Below are positions 63,641-64,000 of a stretch of 64,000 nucleotides of DNA, piece by piece. Both the position numbers and the translations under genes were made by a program. Location: the NCBI GenBank assembly GCA_016271365.2, contig CM028131.1:281416001-281480000 (forward strand), written 5' to 3'. Source of the DNA: Neoceratodus forsteri. Taxonomy: Eukaryota; Chordata; Ceratodontiformes; Ceratodontidae. The first letter of the stretch is position 1; each line of letters opens with the position of its first letter. Under the pieces are notes generated by a model. It saw nothing but the letters and a program-made list of their open reading frames with translations. It did no database searches and had not been told where the DNA came from.

Positions 63641-64000
63641 AACAATTCCCCAAAATGGCCGACATATACACCTAAGTTGAAAAAAAAAAACATTTATGCC
63701 ACTATACAGCTTACCAGCATTTCTTCAGTTCGCAGTCAGCTTTGAAAGAGTGCAGCGTGTTCCAGTCCACGAAGATCTCTGCGTTAGGATCCAGAGGTAA
63801 GTGTGAATTCGGGGGTGTGGGGAGGTGGGCGCGGGTTGGGGTGGGGCTAGACAATCAACAAGGGACCGTTTTTGTTTTCAGGTGTTTTTTCTTTCTAGGA
63901 AGACAACGTGGGACTGTGCCATGCTGGGAAGGAGGCTCTGGCGTGGCAGCTAGTTTTTTGGGGTCCAGTGGGTGGACAGGATTGGGCACCTGTCGGCCAG
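63640..64000. other. Unassigned sequence with a donor-like site
   Basis: CCAGAGGTAAGTG at about 63791-63803 is a consensus-like splice donor, and TTGTTTTCAGGTGTTTTTTC near 63876 is acceptor-like. No frame supports a gene. The window ends here. Confidence 0.25.

Noticed and set aside
63791..63910. Exon pair at the window end (donor near 63795, acceptor near 63876)
   Set aside because: No open frame is shared across them and the implied intron would be only about 80 bp.

Overview
This is vertebrate-type genomic DNA and almost all of it is transposable elements at different stages of decay. I find no intact host gene, rRNA gene, functional tRNA gene, CRISPR array or bacterial-type operon. The repeat mix is CR1-like, L2/Jockey-like and Tx1/L1-like LINEs, a V-SINE-like SINE, a MIR/CORE-SINE, another tRNA-like SINE family, a long LTR, hAT transposons and many foldback elements. 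It fits a large, repeat-rich vertebrate genome (lungfish, coelacanth, amphibian or similar). The species cannot be fixed from the sequence, and this placement is inference.

Layout. 1-3.6 kb: SINE copies, a foldback element and short tandem repeats. 3.6-5.5 kb: a broken L2-like LINE. 5.6 kb: a palindrome with a conserved core. 6.3-6.7 kb: a promoter-like stretch and a possible first coding exon, the best host-gene candidate. 7-14.1 kb: a MIR, then an array of ~350-bp units ending in a tRNA-like segment, interrupted by MITEs, a V-SINE and a ~2 kb degenerate minisatellite. 14.6-15.6 kb: CR1-like and other LINE 3' ends.

15.6-32.3 kb is the most informative stretch. One minus-strand LINE copy is split by a 14.7-kb hAT transposon (16125-30860). 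The hAT has an 8-bp target duplication matching at 7 of 8 bases, matching ends and subterminal repeats. It carries a minus-strand transposase gene whose exons can be joined across four introns with consistent phase. Its introns hold two long inverted repeats. Two MITEs of one family sit in the remaining LINE pieces, and one of them carries a 745-bp foldback.

32.9-41.3 kb: a second copy of a CAGGG-ended MITE, a ~1.5-kb LTR with a candidate primer-binding site, a 1.9-kb foldback, and an unrecognised broken ORF behind a splice acceptor. 41.3-46 kb: microsatellites, a second palindrome sharing the 5.6-kb core, another foldback, a CR1-like LINE and hairpin-rich tandem repeats. 46.0-52.6 kb: a degraded near full-length Tx1/L1-like LINE with a zinc-knuckle ORF1 and endonuclease and reverse transcriptase remains, inserted in a V-SINE tail. 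53.2-62.4 kb: more L2-like and CR1-like LINE fragments and SINEs. 62.8-63.6 kb: three ~285-bp tandem units.

The coding remnants work as mobile-element machinery, not as a host pathway. All carry stops or frameshifts. The value of the window is its nested insertions, which give relative dates, target duplications and several foldback families.
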